Notes under the pieces: generated by a model | Seen by the model: only the letters and a program-made list of their open reading frames with translations | Databases searched by the model: none | What the model was told of the DNA's origin: nothing | Made by a program: the position numbers and the translations under genes | In this document: in pieces, positions 61,235-64,000 of the stretch | Numbering within the stretch: position 1 is the first letter of the stretch | How the letters are laid out: each line of letters starts with the position of its first letter | NCBI GenBank assembly: GCA_035575135.1 | Contig: DATLYE010000038.1 | Coordinates: 1 to 64,000, forward strand | From: JANWXD01 sp035575135 | Lineage (GTDB): Bacteria > Acidobacteriota > Terriglobia > Bryobacterales > Bryobacteraceae | Length of the DNA stretch: 64,000 bases | Direction: 5' to 3'

Positions 61235-61246
61235 AGCCGTCTCTGC

Positions 61247-62068
61247 TCAGCCGTACTCGAAGCCCGCGATGGCGTACACCATGGAATCGTCGTGCTCGAA
61301 AGAACCGGCGGCCGCCGGGCCCCGCCGCACCATGCGCACCAGCTCCCGGCGGCGCTCAAATCCGAACTCGCGCGCCAGCGCCACAGCAGCCTCGTTGGCG
61401 GGCAGCAGGTCCCAGAAGACCGGTTGCCCGGCGTGGCGCTCCAAGAACCATTGAAGCAGATTGCGTGCCGCCTCCGCCGAGCGCGCCACACACGGCCCGA
61501 AGTAGGCCGCCAGCGAGCCGGGACGCGCAAAGGCGAACCCCAGTCCTGCGATGGCGGCCGCCGGTCCGCGAGCCAGCCGGGCCAGCAGGCGCGAGCGGTC
61601 CGCGCCGAAGGCGCGCGCATCCAGCTCCGGATCGGGCCGGTACTCTCCGGCACAGGAGCGAGTCACGGCCGGCGCTGCCGCCGCCCAGCGTTCCACCGGC
61701 CCTTCGTCTTCGAAGCCCAGCTTCTGGTACAGCGGGCGGCCCATCGCCGTTGCGTCCAGCTTGATCCACTCCACCCCGCGCGCCTCCACAAAGGCCAGGG
61801 CATGTTCCATCAACCGGCGCGCGTATCCCCGGCCGCGGAATTCCGGATCCGTGAGCACCATCCCGATCCAGGCCAGCTTCCGCCCGTAGCAAAACACGGT
61901 CGTGGTGGAGACAAGCAAATCATCCCGGAACAATCCGAAGCATCCCTCCGGCTCCAACTCCAGAAGGCGCAGCCAGTCGGCTTCCGTCTGGTTCCAGCCC
62001 GCAGCCAGGTTCAGCCGCATGGCGGCGGCGACGTGGCGAGCTTCCAGGCGCTGGATCCTCTCATTCAT
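61247..62068 (-). CDS. GNAT-family N-acetyltransferase, double-domain length
   Basis: 273 aa. The first half is a GNAT domain: LDATAMGRPLYQKLGFEDEG at its end and the acetyl-CoA-binding MVLTDPEFRGRGYARRLMEHALAF (R-G-x-G-Y-A). The second half (VTRSCAGEYRPDPELDARAFGADRSRLL through VFWDLLPANEAAVALAREFGFERRRELVRMVRRG) matches the C-terminal domain seen in acetyltransferases with a duplicated, degenerate GNAT fold. ATG 62068 overlaps the 3' end of the MacB-like gene by eight bases; the frame to 62221 lies inside that gene. Substrate unknown. Confidence 0.87.
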   Translation of the reverse strand: MNERIQRLEARHVAAAMRLNLAAGWNQTEADWLRLLELEPEGCFGLFRDDLLVSTTTVFCYGRKLAWIGMVLTDPEFRGRGYARRLMEHALAFVEARGVEWIKLDATAMGRPLYQKLGFEDEGPVERWAAAAPAVTRSCAGEYRPDPELDARAFGADRSRLLARLARGPAAAIAGLGFAFARPGSLAAYFGPCVARSAEAARNLLQWFLERHAGQPVFWDLLPANEAAVALAREFGFERRRELVRMVRRGPAAAGSFEHDDSMVYAIAGFEYG

Positions 62069-63317
62069 AGCGCAGGCACGCTGCCGGATCCAGATTGGCG
62101 GCGCGGTTTGCCGGATAGTATCCGAAGAACACGCCGGTTCCCGCCGACATCGCCACTCCCAGCAGCACCCACAGCAAGGATACAGTGGCCGGAACCGAAG
62201 GCAGCAGCCGGCGGACCGCAACGGCCACAGCCGCCCCGAGCAAAATTCCCAGTACGCCTCCTGCCACGGAGACCGACACCGCCTCCATCAAAAACTGCGC
62301 CCGGATATCCGCGCGGCGCGCGCCCACCGCCTTCCGGACGCCGATCTCGCGCGTGCGCTCCGTGACCGAGATCAACATGATGTTCATCACGCCCACGCCT
62401 CCCACCACCAGGCCGATCGAGCTCACCGCCCCGGTGAGGATCACCAGCGCCCCCGTCAACTGGTTCCACAAGTCCGCTAGAAATTCCGGCGAGATGACCT
62501 CGAAATCGTTCTCGGCGTGGTGTGGGACCTTGCGCCGCCGGCGCATCGCCTCCACCACCTCATCCAAGGCCCGCTCCACACTGGTCCCCGCCGGGACCGT
62601 AAAGGCAATCACCATTTCGCGCGATTCCGGGTGATTCTTGCGGAAGTTGCTCAGCGGGATCAACGCAAAATCGTCCACGCCCGGACCGCCGAACAGGCCC
62701 GGATATTCCTCGAGCACGCCGATCACTTCGTACGGTTTGCCGTTAAGCTGCACCGTCTTGCCCACCGCCTCCGTGTGGGGAAACAGCGCCTCGGCTACTT
62801 TGTGACCCAGCACTACGACTGGCCGGCCGTGGTCTTCGTCGTAGCGCGAAATGAAGCGCCCCTCGGCCACCGTGAAGATCGGGAGCGCCTGAGCGTACTC
62901 GGGCTCGACGCCCCGCACAATCAGCCGCTCGACCACCTGGCCGCCGTAGCGGATCTCGTTGATCTCCCCCAGCATGGCCGCCCGCGTCCCGAACGCCGTC
63001 ACAATCCCCACCGAGCGGCACGCCTCCCTGAGAAACGCCGCGTCGCGATAGTCGAGGTACTTGCGCGTTCGAATCCTCTCCGGCATGGCTTGCGGATTGG
63101 TTCCGGCCGGAAAGCGCGTGATGAAAAACGTCCTGGATCCAAGAGCTTGCACCTGGGTCTGAATGTAACGGTTGAGGCCTTCGATGATCGCCGCCACCGA
63201 GATCACCGACGTGACGCCCACCACGATGCCGACGAGCGTCAACGCCGAGCGCACCTTGTGGGCCCGCAGCGTCTCCAGCGCGACCAGCAGATTTTCCCGC
63301 AGCTCCGCCGCACTCAT
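62061..63317 (-). CDS. MacB-like ABC transporter permease
   Basis: 418 aa. One N-terminal helix (about 20-45: SALTLVGIVVGVTSVISVAAIIEG), a large periplasmic domain (50-275) and three C-terminal helices with the FtsX/MacB signature SSIGLVVGGVGVMNIMLISVTERTREIGVRKAVGARRADIRAQFLMEA, ending GYYPANRAANLDPAACLRYE. MacB/FtsX-type permeases transmit ATP-driven force for export of peptides, macrolides or lipids. The ATPase gene is not in the window. ATG 63317 abuts the upstream paralogue (one base between stop and start). Confidence 0.92.
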   Translation of the reverse strand: MSAAELRENLLVALETLRAHKVRSALTLVGIVVGVTSVISVAAIIEGLNRYIQTQVQALGSRTFFITRFPAGTNPQAMPERIRTRKYLDYRDAAFLREACRSVGIVTAFGTRAAMLGEINEIRYGGQVVERLIVRGVEPEYAQALPIFTVAEGRFISRYDEDHGRPVVVLGHKVAEALFPHTEAVGKTVQLNGKPYEVIGVLEEYPGLFGGPGVDDFALIPLSNFRKNHPESREMVIAFTVPAGTSVERALDEVVEAMRRRRKVPHHAENDFEVISPEFLADLWNQLTGALVILTGAVSSIGLVVGGVGVMNIMLISVTERTREIGVRKAVGARRADIRAQFLMEAVSVSVAGGVLGILLGAAVAVAVRRLLPSVPATVSLLWVLLGVAMSAGTGVFFGYYPANRAANLDPAACLRYE

Positions 63318-63318
63318 C

Positions 63319-64000
63319 TCATTCCGCCCGCAGAGCGGCCACCGGGTCCAGCCGCGCCGCACGCCGGGCGGGATAGATTCCGAAAAACAGGCCGATCAGG
63401 AAACTGAAGCCGAGTCCGAACAGGACCACCCAGAAGCGCACCGCGGCCGGGAAGGGCGTGTAGTTGTCGAGCAGCAGGGCCACGGCAAGCCCCGCCGCCA
63501 CCCCGGCCAGTCCGCCGAGCAGGCACTGGGCCAGACTCTCGGCCAGGAACTGGCGCACGATGTCCCCCTGTGTCGCTCCGGCGGCGCGCCGGATCCCGAT
63601 CTCCTTGGTACGCTCCGTGACGCTCACCAGCATCACGTTCATGATCACAATGCCGCCCACCAGGGCCGCGATCGAGCTCACCATGACGTAGACCGCAAAA
63701 AACGCCGCGCTGATGCGGCGCCACAGCGCCAGGTAGCTCTCTTTCGTCCCGATGAAAAAATCGTCCTCCCGGTCCGGAGGCACCCGGCGGGCGGCGCGCA
63801 ACGCCAGTCGAGCCTCGTCCTGAGCCTGCTCGAACGCCGGACCGCTGCCCGCCGCCTGCACGCTGATCGTGACGCTCGTGCGGCTGCCGCGCAGCTTCAA
63901 AAACGTCTCCATCGGCACGACCGCGAAGTTGTCCTGATCCTGCCCCAGCACGGAGCCGATCTTCTCGTACGCGCCGATAACCACAAATTCCTGCTCACCC
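63319..64000 (-). CDS. MacB-like ABC transporter permease, 5' part outside window
   Basis: The C-terminal 227 residues are present; the frame is open through base 64000, so the GTG at 63984 is not the true start. The end of the periplasmic domain is followed by three helices and the same signature as the neighbour: SSIAALVGGIVIMNVMLVSVTERTKEIGIRRAAGATQGDIVRQFLAESL, ending GIYPARRAARLDPVAALRAE. It is a paralogue of the downstream gene and the pair probably forms a heterodimeric permease. Confidence 0.92.
   Translation of the reverse strand, partial: GEQEFVVIGAYEKIGSVLGQDQDNFAVVPMETFLKLRGSRTSVTISVQAAGSGPAFEQAQDEARLALRAARRVPPDREDDFFIGTKESYLALWRRISAAFFAVYVMVSSIAALVGGIVIMNVMLVSVTERTKEIGIRRAAGATQGDIVRQFLAESLAQCLLGGLAGVAAGLAVALLLDNYTPFPAAVRFWVVLFGLGFSFLIGLFFGIYPARRAARLDPVAALRAE

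Overview
GC-rich bacterial chromosome fragment, most probably from an acidobacterium (Bryobacterales/Solibacter-like). The clues are an Oar-type TonB receptor with an N-terminal carboxypeptidase-regulatory domain, CRTAC1/ASPIC-UnbV repeat proteins coupled to TPR proteins, a GH127 enzyme, a DUF4091 glycosidase-like protein and a secreted small methyltransferase. Taxonomy is inferred from gene content only.

Chromosomal left part (1-27.8 kb). A plus-strand run (1-7.1 kb) encodes an MFS permease (5' end cut), an Old Yellow Enzyme-family oxidoreductase, an exported unknown protein, a HIT protein, a class III aminotransferase and a Gfo/Idh/MocA oxidoreductase. Minus-strand genes follow: a coiled-coil membrane protein, a GH127 enzyme, and a coupled TPR - CRTAC1 - TPR operon. 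This operon is divergent from a TonB receptor plus a second CRTAC1 protein; a good sigma70-like promoter with a palindromic -10 lies between them. Next come a multi-TM protein, a LuxR-type regulator, a CpaE/TadZ-like ATPase, a phosphotransferase coupled to a divergent enolase, a periplasmic methyltransferase, a small unknown protein and a Spy-like protein that ends in a strong terminator.

Genomic island (27,860-56,849, about 29 kb). It is bounded by a 54-bp perfect direct repeat of the 3' part of tRNA-Thr(CGT). The intact tRNA is at the right end and a remnant is at the left end, next to a tyrosine recombinase. The left end carries decayed mobile DNA: a second integrase fragment, a frameshifted coiled-coil/HTH gene and a broken IS1182-like transposase. 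The cargo is two defence modules that converge near 38.1 kb. On the plus strand is a type I-G (formerly I-U) CRISPR interference operon (cas7/csb1, cas5-cas6/csb2, cas3, a cas8-like gene) with no cas1, cas2, cas4 or array; an 18-codon ORF resembling the Cas2 N-terminus follows it. On the minus strand is a complete type 1 BREX operon of about 16 kb: HTH regulator, brxA, brxB, brxC, an MBL-fold gene, pglX, a DUF4258/DUF2283 pair, pglZ, brxL. Most junctions overlap by 1-19 bases. The MBL gene and the DUF pair are the least explained cargo. The right end holds a lipoprotein gene, a phage tail-like pseudogene and a diverged duplication of about 190 bp.

Chromosomal right part (56.9-64 kb): a sugar-binding lipoprotein, a DUF4091 protein, mutM, folP, a GNAT acetyltransferase and two MacB-like ABC permeases, the last cut by the window end.
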